NCBI GenBank assembly: GCA_040367435.1
Contig: BAABWY010000003.1
Location: forward strand, 62,001 to 126,000
Source: Hyphomicrobiales bacterium 4NK60-0047b
GTDB lineage: Bacteria > Pseudomonadota > Alphaproteobacteria > Rhizobiales > HXMU1428-3
Direction of reading: 5' to 3'
Length of the DNA stretch: 64,000 bases
The notes under the pieces were generated by a model. That model was given only the letters and a program-made list of their open reading frames with translations, had not been told where the DNA came from and did not search any database. The translations under genes and the position numbers were made by a program. Positions 33,828-42,379 of the stretch are shown piece after piece. How positions within the stretch are numbered: the stretch's first letter is position 1; each line of letters starts with the position of its first letter.

Positions 33828-34832
33828 TTGTTTTTGCGTTTTCGTTGCGTTAAGTCTGTTTCACTAATTTCCATCTGTTTCGGTGTGTTTTTATTTCATT
33901 CACTACTCCTCTCTCATCATTCGTTTGCAGGCCCTTCACATAAAGGAGAGACTTGCCGAAATAAGGGAGCCATTGGTGTTTCACGTGTTCTAGAGATTGA
34001 TACAAGTACGGGACCGCGATACGGACGTGTACAATTTAAAGACCAGCTTTTGCCCTTAAAGCACAAAGAGGTTGTTATCACATTTGATGATGGGCCTTTG
34101 CCTTCTGTGACGAAAAGCATTCTTCGGACATTAAAGCGTCATTGTACGAAAGCCACTTTTTTCGCCGTTGGTAAAATGGCGAAAGCTTATCCGCAGATCA
34201 TTCAAAAAGTTTATAATGAGGGGCACACTGTTGGAGCGCATACTCATAGTCACCCAAGAGATCTACGCCACCATTATTTTCCCTATTCACGCTTTCAAAT
34301 CGAGAGAGGGTTTCAGGATGTCCGAACCGCAACGGGACACCCTATCGCTCCATTTTTTAGATTTCCAGGGCTGCATGATTATAAAGAAATGAATGACTAT
34401 CTCAGCGATCGCCATATCGCTAATTTCTCAGTTGACATTGTGCCTGGAGATACGAACGGATTTGGCCCAGCGCGCATCATTCGAAACACGGTTTCTCAGC
34501 TCAGACGACGCGGCAAAGGTATTTTGTTATTGCATGATATTAAACCAGCAACAGCTGCCGCCCTGCCCCGATTGCTTTCAGCCCTAAAATCTCATGGTTA
34601 TAAAATTGTGCATATTGTGCCGAAGAAACCATTTAAGCCTGTGCCGATTGCATTGATGAATATGCTCTATGAGGACTTTAGCCACAAAGACCCTAAGACG
34701 ATTATCGGCGGCTTAACTTACAGGCAACTCTATGGTGGCAAACCCTCTAGAGGGTCTAAGCGGCGCACTAAAAAACGATGGCGCAAATATCAAGGCAAGA
34801 GATATTCCAAACGGGGCTATAGACGTAAGTGA
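33828..34832 (+). CDS. Secreted polysaccharide deacetylase (NodB fold)
   Basis: A 334-residue exported carbohydrate esterase family 4 protein with an N-terminal signal segment (about 10-34). The NodB motifs are TFDDGP (85-90; D87 base, D88 metal), HTHSH with metal ligands H138 and H142, RFPG in place of the usual RxPY, and LLLHDI. It should remove N-acetyl groups from peptidoglycan or another surface polysaccharide. The C-terminus is a 30-residue Lys/Arg-rich tail that may bind anionic polymer. The TTG at 33828 is chosen because AGGGAG lies eight bases upstream; a TTG at 33792 has none. Confidence 0.85.
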   Translation: MFLRFRCVKSVSLISICFGVFLFHSLLLSHHSFAGPSHKGETCRNKGAIGVSRVLEIDTSTGPRYGRVQFKDQLLPLKHKEVVITFDDGPLPSVTKSILRTLKRHCTKATFFAVGKMAKAYPQIIQKVYNEGHTVGAHTHSHPRDLRHHYFPYSRFQIERGFQDVRTATGHPIAPFFRFPGLHDYKEMNDYLSDRHIANFSVDIVPGDTNGFGPARIIRNTVSQLRRRGKGILLLHDIKPATAAALPRLLSALKSHGYKIVHIVPKKPFKPVPIALMNMLYEDFSHKDPKTIIGGLTYRQLYGGKPSRGSKRRTKKRWRKYQGKRYSKRGYRRK

Positions 34833-34837
34833 CGGTA

Positions 34838-34879
34838 TAAAAACCCCGCTAGTTGAATAACTAGCGGGGTTTTGTTTTT
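34838..34879. terminator. Intrinsic terminator after the deacetylase
   Basis: Stem AACCCCGCTAGTT/AACTAGCGGGGTT with a short loop, flanked by an A-run and a T-run. Confidence 0.92.
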
Positions 34880-34900
34880 CTCTCGCCGCTATTGCTCTTT

Positions 34901-34996
34901 AGTGGCGCTTCAGGTTGCCCACCAGCAACCGCGCTATTAGTGGCGCTTCAGGTTGCCCACCAGCAACCGCGCTATTAGTGGCGCTTCAGGTTGCCC
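34901..34996. repeat. REP-like hairpins in 38-bp tandem
   Basis: Two full units and a truncated third, starting at 34901, 34939 and 34977. Each has GCGC/GCGC as outer stem and GGTTGC/GCAACC as inner stem around CCACCA (first hairpin 34905-34934). Confidence 0.85.
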
Positions 34997-35004
34997 GCTT
35001 TTCT

Positions 35005-35297
35005 GAGCTTCAGATGCCCACAAGCATCCGCAAAACAACCGCGCTTTCTTGGCTGCGCTTCAGATACCCACAAAGCATCCGCAAAACAACCGCGCTTTCT
35101 TGGCTGCGCTTCAGATGCCCACAAGCATCCGTAAAACAATCGCGCTTTCTTGGCTGCGCTTCAGATGCCCACAAGCATCCGTAAAACAATCGCGCTTTCT
35201 TGGCTGCGCTTCAGATGCCCACAAGCATCCGTAAAACAATCGCGCTTTCTTGGCTGCGCTTCAGATACCCACTAAGCATCCGCAAAACAACCGCGCT
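35005..35297. repeat. REP-derived 50-bp tandem array
   Basis: Six units of 50-51 bp start near 35005, 35055, 35106, 35156, 35206 and 35256. Each has the GATGC/GCATC (or GATAC) hairpin followed by a TAAAACAAT-type spacer before the closing GCGC. Units three to five are virtually identical. The right end overlaps the stop codon of scoB (35296-35298). Confidence 0.88.
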
Positions 35298-35919
35298 AGA
35301 CAAGCGTGGCTTCTGTTGAGGTTTTTACTTCCTCTTCAGTGACGCCGTCAGCTAGTTCGATGAGTTTTAAACCACCTTCAACCACATCAAACACACCTAG
35401 ATTTGTAATGACCCGATCAACGACACTTTTGCCAGTGAGTGGCAAAGTGCATGATTTTAACAATTTACTCTCGCCTTTTTTGTTGGTGTGATCCATCACC
35501 ACAACAACGCGGCCAACGCCAGCTACCAGATCCATCGCGCCGCCCATGCCTTTGACGAGCTTGCCCGGGATCATCCAATTGGCTAGATCACCTTTTTCAT
35601 CAACTTCCATAGCGCCCAATATCGCCATAGCGATCTTGCCGCCACGGATCATTCCGAAACTTTGTGAGCTGTCAAAATAGGCTGTTTGCGGTAGTTCTGT
35701 GATCGTTTGCTTGCCAGCATTGATCAGATCTGCGTCAACTTCATCATCTGTTGGAAATGGTCCCATGCCGAGCATGCCATTTTCAGATTGGAGTGTTACT
35801 TCAATACCCTCGGGGATGAAGTTAGACACCAAAGTTGGAATGCCGATCCCCAGGTTCACGTACCAGCCATCTTCTAATTCTTGTGCTGCCCGTTCGGCCA
35901 TTTGATTGCGATCCCACAT
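35296..35919 (-). CDS. scoB: 3-oxoacid CoA-transferase subunit B
   Basis: A 207-residue beta subunit of succinyl-CoA:3-ketoacid CoA transferase. The catalytic glutamate is E46 in [29 protein letters not shown] precedes it, and a [12 protein letters not shown] motif lies near residue 130. The enzyme activates acetoacetate using succinyl-CoA in ketone-body use. It starts 12 bases after scoA with an AAAGGAGA ribosome-binding site. Its stop codon TAG overlaps the last bases of the REP-derived array. Confidence 0.93.
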   Translation of the reverse strand: MWDRNQMAERAAQELEDGWYVNLGIGIPTLVSNFIPEGIEVTLQSENGMLGMGPFPTDDEVDADLINAGKQTITELPQTAYFDSSQSFGMIRGGKIAMAILGAMEVDEKGDLANWMIPGKLVKGMGGAMDLVAGVGRVVVVMDHTNKKGESKLLKSCTLPLTGKSVVDRVITNLGVFDVVEGGLKLIELADGVTEEEVKTSTEATLV

Positions 35920-35931
35920 ATCTATTCTCCT

Positions 35932-36627
35932 TTAAGCCGCGCGCGTTGTGCGTTGTTCAATCCGTTTTTCATGATCACCTTTAATCAAGCGGTTCACATA
36001 AATTCCGGGTAGGTGAATATGATCCGGGTCGAGGCTTCCTGTTGGGACGATTTCTTCAACTTCAGCAACACAGACTTTGCCGCACATGGCTGCTGGTGGG
36101 TTAAAGTTCCTGGCTGTTTTTCTGAAAATTAAATTTCCGGTCTCATCCGCTTTCCATGCTTTTACGATGGAGAGATCTGCGAAAATTCCTTCTTCGAGGA
36201 TAAATGTTTCGCCGTTGAAGTCTTTATGATCTTTGCCATCTGCGATGACAGTACCTACGCCTGTTTTGGTGTAAAACCCGGGGATGCCACAACCGCCAGC
36301 CCGCATACGCTCAGCTAATGTTCCTTGAGGGGCAAATTCCAATTCCAGTTCACCAGAGAGATATTGACGCATAAATTCAGCATTCTCACCAACATATGAA
36401 GAAATCATCTTCTTCACTTGATGTGTTTGAAGCAAAATACCAATGCCAAATTCATCAACACCTGCGTTGTTAGACGCAAAGGTGAGGTCTTTAGTGCCCG
36501 CTGTTTTAATGGCTTCAATTAGATTTTCAGGAATTCCGCATAATCCAAATCCGCCTGCTGCGATAAACATTCCATCAAACAGCAAGCCCTCAAGAGCGCT
36601 TTCAGCTGTTTCATAAATTTTTTTCAT
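35932..36627 (-). CDS. scoA: 3-oxoacid CoA-transferase subunit A
   Basis: A 231-residue alpha subunit with the coenzyme A-binding motif [17 protein letters not shown] near residue 22 and the block [20 protein letters not shown]. Together with the downstream beta subunit it forms the heterotetrameric CoA transferase. CAAGGAGC precedes the ATG. With the fad genes it suggests use of fatty acids and short ketoacids. Confidence 0.93.
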   Translation of the reverse strand: MKKIYETAESALEGLLFDGMFIAAGGFGLCGIPENLIEAIKTAGTKDLTFASNNAGVDEFGIGILLQTHQVKKMISSYVGENAEFMRQYLSGELELEFAPQGTLAERMRAGGCGIPGFYTKTGVGTVIADGKDHKDFNGETFILEEGIFADLSIVKAWKADETGNLIFRKTARNFNPPAAMCGKVCVAEVEEIVPTGSLDPDHIHLPGIYVNRLIKGDHEKRIEQRTTRAA

Positions 36628-36830
36628 TTTTGCTCCTTGAAATGATCATCAACTGAGCCATTGTAGATGGCTTCACCTTTGTGCGGTTGATGTCATTCTA
36701 AATTTGAATAAGTAAATTTAATATTTTTGACAAAATATAGAGAGTTTCGCCCCAGAAACTGAATGAATTTCAACCATAAGCAACATGAGTTGGGTCGTCA
36801 ATATGTCGCAGTTTAATGGAAAAGATATTT

Positions 36831-37052
36831 TTAATCGTCGCTTTTTTGCTGACTTTTTTGAAAGAAACTGCGTACCCAGAAAATCAACACAAAACTGATG
36901 ATAAATGCAAAGCCCAATCCATAAGCTAGCCATTCATTGTACTCTGCCATTTGCTTCATCAAAGGCGGGAGAAAGTAGACACCTAGAAACACAAACAACA
37001 TAATGAGCGCAGCTGCTATAAAGGCGGATGTATCAGAATTTTTATTACTCAA
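36831..37052 (-). CDS. Small two-helix membrane protein
   Basis: A 73-residue protein with two hydrophobic segments (about 10-30 and 42-61) and a basic end. The TTG start has AGGAAA about nine bases upstream. I do not recognise the family. It is 84 bases downstream of the GNAT gene and could be in the same transcript. Confidence 0.5.
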   Translation of the reverse strand: MSNKNSDTSAFIAAALIMLFVFLGVYFLPPLMKQMAEYNEWLAYGLGFAFIISFVLIFWVRSFFQKSQQKSDD

Positions 37053-37136
37053 TTAATTATTTCCTGTTTTTTCATACAGTTAAATAAACTAAATCATCAT
37101 TATATGATAAGAGAACATTTCAGCAAATGCTTCTTT

Positions 37137-37826
37137 TTAATTCTCAGCTGCGAGTTCAGTTCTTATTTGAATGAGTGATTTAATTTGTTTCTCTGATTTA
37201 TCAAAATTGCTATGATCTAACCAGCTTTCAAAAGTCGCTTTGATAAGTGGCCATTCATTATCTAGCATTGAATACCATGCTGTGTCTCTGTTTTTTCCTT
37301 TTGCAACCATATGTTGGCGGAATATACCTTCAAAAGAAAACCCCAACCTTTTTGCAGCTTTGTGAGATGCCTCATTTTCATTGTTCAATTTCCACTCATA
37401 TCGACGATAGCCTAACTCTTCAAAAATGTATTTTGCGAGAATAAAATGCGCCTCAGTCGCAAGAGGTGAGCGGGCCATTTTCGGCCCGTGAGCAACCGCC
37501 CCAACTTCCACGGATCCGTTTTCAGGTGAACATCTCATATAGCTTGCCATCCCGAGAACTTCTTTTGTTTTCACTGATAACATAATCATCGTATGAAACT
37601 CTTTTGTCTCATTCACTTCTTTTAGCCAAGACCCAAAATTAGTGGAATTTTCATATCGGTCATTTGGGAAAAAACGAATGAGTTGGTTGGTCTTCTCTCC
37701 ACCAAGGGCCTCCCACAAAGCTGCACTGTGCTCATCAAAATTATAATGAGTTAACTGAACGAATTTGCCGTTCAATTCTGTGGGTTCTGGTTTTAGGCGG
37801 GTTTTCCAGTTGTTTAGGTTGTTCAA
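37137..37826 (-). CDS. GNAT acetyltransferase (RimJ/RimL-like)
   Basis: A 229-residue N-acetyltransferase. The fold is recognisable from VLGMASYMRCSPENGSVEVGAV, the acetyl-CoA region ARSPLATEAHFILAKYIFEELG, and the paired sequence NNENEASHKAAKRLGFSFEG. Close relatives of RimJ/RimL acetylate protein or small-molecule amino groups; the substrate here cannot be told. The start is TTG with AAGAGAG seven bases upstream. Confidence 0.82.
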   Translation of the reverse strand: MNNLNNWKTRLKPEPTELNGKFVQLTHYNFDEHSAALWEALGGEKTNQLIRFFPNDRYENSTNFGSWLKEVNETKEFHTMIMLSVKTKEVLGMASYMRCSPENGSVEVGAVAHGPKMARSPLATEAHFILAKYIFEELGYRRYEWKLNNENEASHKAAKRLGFSFEGIFRQHMVAKGKNRDTAWYSMLDNEWPLIKATFESWLDHSNFDKSEKQIKSLIQIRTELAAEN

Positions 37827-37883
37827 AAGGAACTCTCTTAAGGTAAAAATTTATTCTTTGAACTTTTAGTCCTCAAGCCTCGC

Positions 37884-39995
37884 CTATTGCAAGTCTTTTA
37901 CAACCCGAAAGCCTAGTGTGATTGTTCTATCTGTTGGTTTTGTGAATTGCCTATTCCATGATGTCACTGATGGGACGCTTTGTAACCAACTGCCGCCACG
38001 GTGGATGCGGTTTGCACATGAGCCATGATTGCGATTGTTTGAGATTATCCAAGCGTCTCCATTTGTAGGTGCGCCTTTATAATCATAATGGACGCAATCT
38101 TCAGTCCACTCTCCGACATTGCCGTACATATCATATACACCCCATGGATTGGCTTTAAACCCACCGACTTTAGAGAGAACTTTTACGCCGTCTCTACATG
38201 TTTTATTGCGCCATTTTACTTTGGTTTCAGCAGCTGCGTGATTAGAAAACTGGCACAAGAAACTCACTCTATTTCCATAATGCCAATTTCTTTGACGCCC
38301 AGCTCTTGCGGCGAACTCCCATTCGGCTTCTGTTGGTAATCTATAGCCACCGCTTGGGATTTGCCTGTTGAGCCACTTCACATATTCTTTGGCATCATAC
38401 CAGCTCACACATGTTACCGGGTAATTCAATTTGTAAGGCAGGCCGTTTTTTTGATAATTGCGGAATTTTCTATATTTGCCGCGCCCTTTTTCATTGGTCC
38501 AACAAAGACTTCCTGGGTCATGTCCTGATTGTTTGATGAAGGCATCATATTGCTTGATGGTGATTTCATGCACACCAATTGCGATTTGGCGACTGATATT
38601 CACTTTATGTATGGGCAAGGCGTATTGATGCTGCCCTTTTCGTTTATCTTTCCAGCCCATAGAGAATTGTCCGGTTGGCAATACAACCATTTTGGGGCAT
38701 TCGCCGCATTCTTGCAATCTTTCTCCATGTTGGTAGGAGCGTGTTTTGGGTTTCTTTATTTCTTTTGGCGTTACCACTGCCACTTCTTTTTCTTCTAACG
38801 CTTTGATACGGGAATATTCGCGGTATTCTGCGTGCCTCAGTAATTCCAAAATCCGACGGGCTTCAGCGATATATTTGCCTCTTGGGTATTTATGAATGTA
38901 AGCTTCGACTTCTAAAGAGCGCCTTGAACCTCTCACCTCACTCCAGAGCTTATCATCAGCATCTTTGACGACGAGGGGTTTTTCTTTATCAGCTTTAATG
39001 GTGTCTTTATTTTTTAGCTGGATGAGTTTTAGTCTAGCGATTGAAGAATAGCGCCCTGTTGGATGTTCTTTTAGATAGAACTCAAAGTCACTGCTCTTGT
39101 TTGATTTTTCAATGGCCTGCCATAGGATTTCATCAGCATCAGCAACTGTATTTTTTTCACTTCGCTTGCCTGGCTTGAAGAAGAAATCACCTCTTAGCTC
39201 ATCATAATAAGAGGGGTATTGTTTATGTGCTCCGCCTTCGGCTGTTCTTGCTAAATTTTCAACTTCAGAGCGCAACCTTTTGGCAACCCGAACAATTTGC
39301 AAGCCTTCCTCTTTCATGAGGGGAATGAGTTTTCTTGTATAAACTGAATTTGGGTGAGGATCATCATCGCTTAAACGATCAAGTGCTTCCTGACCGACAC
39401 CAGCTGAATACATTACAAAGGTTCCCTCTGGCGGAGCGGAAGTGCGCCCTAATCCTATTGACCGTCCAATGGACCTAGTGCCTTTGCGAGGGAAAGGGTT
39501 ATTTCGGCAAGCATCAAGAATGAGAATGCTCACTCGCACGCGCTTGTCTTGCAGGGATTGAATGATTTCATTTTCTGAAAAAGCTTCTCTTGTGATGAAG
39601 CCTTCCTGGCCGGGGGCTACTTTTGGAACGTCTGTTGGCAAGAGGTAATTTTCCCCTCTGACAGAGATGCCGTGCCCAGAGAAAAAGAACAGCACTTCAT
39701 CGCCTTTTTCAATCTCATTGGTGAATTCTGCCAAAGCAGCGTTCATAGACCGCCTGTTAAGATTGCTGTGCAAATGAGTTTGGAAACCAAGATCATTTAA
39801 GGTGTTTGAGATGGCATCAGCATCGTTTACCGCCTTTTTTAATGGAGTGACATTTGCGTATAGGTCATTGCCAATGATTAAGGCTAAGCGCTTTGCGTGA
39901 ACATGAGTTAAATTTGTCGTCAAGGTTGAGGCAAATAACAGTGCAAATGTAAGATATTTAACAGATAAAGTTTTTAGCAATTTGAATTTTATCAT
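37884..39995 (-). CDS. Caspase-like/SUMF1 fusion protein, exported
   Basis: A 703-residue protein with an N-terminal signal segment (about 10-34), a peptidase C14 caspase-like domain (about 35-280) with the catalytic dyad H108 (FFFSGHG) and C163 (LDACRNNPF), two tandem repeats of about 45 residues (each WxxxxxS...YPxGxYxxxAR), and a C-terminal formylglycine-generating-enzyme-like SUMF1 domain (about 430-700, with YRLPTEAEWEFAARAG, DMYGNVGEWTED and HRGGSW). The two active-site cysteines expected after GGSW are absent, so the SUMF1 part is more likely a binding module. The ATG at 39995 has GGGAGAG upstream; a longer frame adds seven residues. Confidence 0.85.
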   Translation of the reverse strand: MIKFKLLKTLSVKYLTFALLFASTLTTNLTHVHAKRLALIIGNDLYANVTPLKKAVNDADAISNTLNDLGFQTHLHSNLNRRSMNAALAEFTNEIEKGDEVLFFFSGHGISVRGENYLLPTDVPKVAPGQEGFITREAFSENEIIQSLQDKRVRVSILILDACRNNPFPRKGTRSIGRSIGLGRTSAPPEGTFVMYSAGVGQEALDRLSDDDPHPNSVYTRKLIPLMKEEGLQIVRVAKRLRSEVENLARTAEGGAHKQYPSYYDELRGDFFFKPGKRSEKNTVADADEILWQAIEKSNKSSDFEFYLKEHPTGRYSSIARLKLIQLKNKDTIKADKEKPLVVKDADDKLWSEVRGSRRSLEVEAYIHKYPRGKYIAEARRILELLRHAEYREYSRIKALEEKEVAVVTPKEIKKPKTRSYQHGERLQECGECPKMVVLPTGQFSMGWKDKRKGQHQYALPIHKVNISRQIAIGVHEITIKQYDAFIKQSGHDPGSLCWTNEKGRGKYRKFRNYQKNGLPYKLNYPVTCVSWYDAKEYVKWLNRQIPSGGYRLPTEAEWEFAARAGRQRNWHYGNRVSFLCQFSNHAAAETKVKWRNKTCRDGVKVLSKVGGFKANPWGVYDMYGNVGEWTEDCVHYDYKGAPTNGDAWIISNNRNHGSCANRIHRGGSWLQSVPSVTSWNRQFTKPTDRTITLGFRVVKDLQ

Positions 39996-40036
39996 GTTTT
40001 TTCTCTCCCAATGCACTTCAGCTAGTCCGCTAGCAA

Positions 40037-40341
40037 CTAGGCCGTAAATTCATAAATTAACTACTTTTAGCGCCTCACAAGCCGCGTTTGGCTAGTAAAA
40101 CAGCGTAATACGGGGTCATTCCCCCGTATAAGGCTTTTTGTTTGCGCTTCAGTGCCCACTAGCAACCGCGCTTGACGACGCCAAAGGTGGCTTGTGAGAG
40201 CGTCCTAAAGATAAGGCCCATTTGGTCGTATCTAGCGTCGCAAAGCTTTGAAAATAAGCCATAATTCCTGCAGTTTTGCTCCTAATATACAACCAAATGG
40301 GTTCTTACCAAAAATAGGTAATTTATGAGTTTACGGCCTAG
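40037..40341. mobile_element. MITE-like element, copy 2 (inverted, carries a REP insertion)
   Basis: The ends start CTAGGCCGTAAATTCATAAA and finish in the complement, with CTAG at both tips. The interior matches the reverse complement of copy 1, including the GAGCGTCC and GGGG/CCCC hairpins. It is 36 bases longer, almost entirely because a REP-like hairpin (40144-40171) with a possible TTG duplication is inserted in one arm. Confidence 0.85.
40144..40171. repeat. REP-like hairpin inserted in the MITE
   Basis: The unit has GCGC/GCGC outer stem, TTCAG, loop region GCCCACTAGC and AACC. TTG lies on both sides, whereas the empty site in copy 1 has TTG once, before ACGACGCC. Confidence 0.8.
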
Positions 40342-40533
40342 TACAAAGCATCAGTGATACTCTAACCTAAGTTTAAACTGATTTGTAGAGGGAGAAGATT
40401 AAAGTTTTTTAATGCTTTCCTTGAAATCTCAATTGTTAACAAAGACTTACCTTGGTAAGGCCTTATTAAGGGTTTTCGGGGTAGACTTTTGTTAATATTT
40501 ATTCAAAAACAATAATTCGTGCGGTGGTTCATC

Positions 40534-41913
40534 ATGTCTGTTTCTTTGACGCATGTACAAGCTGCGTTACAAAATCATTTAACAAGTGGTGGCTCTGGGC
40601 CTCTCACATTAAATGTTTTGCATAAAACAGAGAATTTGCTGCAGCAATTGCAAGCTCTAAATCACAACAAGCCCTTATCTGTTGAAGTTTTAAAATCTTT
40701 GCCAAATGGTCGTGCCGAAGTTCTCACAGGTGGATTAAAACTTGATGTTAAAGCATCACTTCCTTTGCAGAAGGGCGAAGTCTTACAGTTAAAACTTGAG
40801 CAAAATGGCAGCGCTGTTCGTTTGGTGCAAACCCTTGGTGATGGCACAAATTCCTCTAAACCACATTCGCCTCCCATTCAACAAACAGTGCAGAAAGCAG
40901 GTCAACAAATTGGACTACAAGCCACAGTTACCCAAACCGGAAGCACTATTGTACAAAATGGCCCTCCTGCTGTATCGACTGGCGGACAAACATCGGTGCC
41001 GGTTTCTGGACAAGCACAGATACCAAATAGTCAACCCGTTCCTCAACAAGGCTTAACGCCTTCAGCTCAGGGGGGACAGGTTCTAAATTCACAACAGCCT
41101 AACTCCGCTTTGCATTCTAGTAATTTGGCTAGCAACTTGATCAACTCAGGTGGCACATTAAACTCAAACGCTCAAGGTTTGACGGGAAAACAAATTCAAA
41201 CTCAAAACCAAAGCCAGGTACAAAATCAGGCGCTGGTGACATCCCAAGCTCCAAGACCTGGTCAAGCTCAGGCGCAAATTACAGCGTCTGCATTGATTGG
41301 GGTTGTCGCAGAAACTTTGCCGGGACTAGCGAAAAAACTAGGTGGACGTTCACAATCTCAATCTCACATACAAGGTCATGAAAACACTACCAGTCGGGTC
41401 AGTACGCAAGGCTCTCCACAGCATGCAGGTGCAAGCACCTTACAAAATCAGAAAATGGCTGAGGATGTTTCAGCCAAATATAAGAACACTTCTTCACTTG
41501 CAGTGGAGGAAGTACAAGAAGTGCGACAAAAGCCTCTTCCTAAACCACTCGAATTGAATTTAGAACTCCCCATACAAGGCGCTGATAAACCGGTTTTCGT
41601 AAACTTACAAATCTCACCAGAACGGCAAGAAAGTGAAACGGGCGAAGAAAGAGATGGTTATGGAGTTAAATTCTCAATAGAAACTGATGATACCGGCCCT
41701 GTTCATGCCTCACTTGGGCTACTTGGTAAACAGGTGAGAGTTACGCTTTGGGCTGAGAGGGTTGAAATTGCAGAAAGTTTAAACCTTTATCGCGAAAGCC
41801 TTGATGACCGATTGGCTGCAACTGGACTTGATGTGGCTTCACTACAAATTCGAAGAGGCCGCCCAAAATCTAATTTATCGAAAGTGCAAGACCATGTTGA
41901 TGCGCAAATTTAG
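40534..41913 (+). CDS. FliK-like hook-length control domain protein
   Basis: A 459-residue protein with a structured N-terminus (1-110), a very Gln/Ser/Asn-rich middle (about 115-330), and a conserved C-terminal domain (about 345-440: LELNLELPIQGADKPVFVNL, VKFSIETDDTGPVHASL, VRVTLWAERVEIAESL). That architecture is that of FliK-type hook-length or type III secretion needle-length control proteins. The ATG at 40534 follows GGTGG six bases upstream. The FlhB-C-like gene lies immediately downstream. No other flagellar gene is nearby. Confidence 0.75.
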   Translation: MSVSLTHVQAALQNHLTSGGSGPLTLNVLHKTENLLQQLQALNHNKPLSVEVLKSLPNGRAEVLTGGLKLDVKASLPLQKGEVLQLKLEQNGSAVRLVQTLGDGTNSSKPHSPPIQQTVQKAGQQIGLQATVTQTGSTIVQNGPPAVSTGGQTSVPVSGQAQIPNSQPVPQQGLTPSAQGGQVLNSQQPNSALHSSNLASNLINSGGTLNSNAQGLTGKQIQTQNQSQVQNQALVTSQAPRPGQAQAQITASALIGVVAETLPGLAKKLGGRSQSQSHIQGHENTTSRVSTQGSPQHAGASTLQNQKMAEDVSAKYKNTSSLAVEEVQEVRQKPLPKPLELNLELPIQGADKPVFVNLQISPERQESETGEERDGYGVKFSIETDDTGPVHASLGLLGKQVRVTLWAERVEIAESLNLYRESLDDRLAATGLDVASLQIRRGRPKSNLSKVQDHVDAQI

Positions 41914-41927
41914 TTTTACTTATATTG

Positions 41928-42326
41928 ATGATGGATTTAAAAATGACTGATCCGACCAAGACAAATGGTGCTCCACTGACGGATACCGCTTTAGAGAAAC
42001 AAAGCGGCAATCATGCCAGTGATACAGTCCTGGATGCTTCAGGTGACGGTTCTGTTAAAAGAGCGGTTGCGCTTCATTATGATCACAAAGATGCTCCGAA
42101 GGTTGTTGCTAAAGGAGAGGGGCATATTGCTGAACAAATCATAGCGGCAGCGACGGCACATGGTGTTTACGTCAAAGAGAACCCGCTTCTTGCGCAAGCT
42201 CTTGGCGCGGTTGAACTTGATGAAGAAATTCCTGTTGAGCTTTATACTGCAGTTGCTGAAATTATTGGCTTTGTTCTTAGCTTAAAAGAAGGCCCTTCAG
42301 CTCAATCATCACCGCTAGGCGAATAA
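41928..42326 (+). CDS. FlhB C-terminal-like protein
   Basis: A 132-residue soluble protein resembling the C-terminal cytoplasmic part of FlhB/EscU export gate proteins (family also called FhlB/YlqH): KRAVALHYDHKDAPKVVAKG, AEQIIAAATAHGVYVKENP, LAQALGAVELDEEIPVELY, AVAEIIGFVLSL. The FlhB autocleavage motif NPTH is absent; HYDH stands nearby. It starts 14 bases after the FliK-like gene, so the pair may act together on secretion-substrate switching. Three in-frame ATGs (41928, 41931, 41943) exist; none has a strong ribosome-binding site. Confidence 0.8.
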   Translation: MMDLKMTDPTKTNGAPLTDTALEKQSGNHASDTVLDASGDGSVKRAVALHYDHKDAPKVVAKGEGHIAEQIIAAATAHGVYVKENPLLAQALGAVELDEEIPVELYTAVAEIIGFVLSLKEGPSAQSSPLGE

Positions 42327-42379
42327 TACGTTTGCCATAAACCACTACTTTTCGACCACAAACAAATGATATTCAACGA

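Noticed and set aside
34915-35234. Two plus-strand frames of 89 and 61 codons over the repeat arrays
   Set aside because: They are entirely made of the 38-bp and 50-bp repeats, with periodic peptides and no ribosome-binding site.
35005-35297. A CRISPR array
   Set aside because: The units repeat in full without unique spacers, each contains a REP-like hairpin, and no cas gene is nearby.
37884-38700. An active formylglycine-generating enzyme in the caspase fusion
   Set aside because: The expected cysteine pair after GGSW is absent and no sulfatase gene is nearby.
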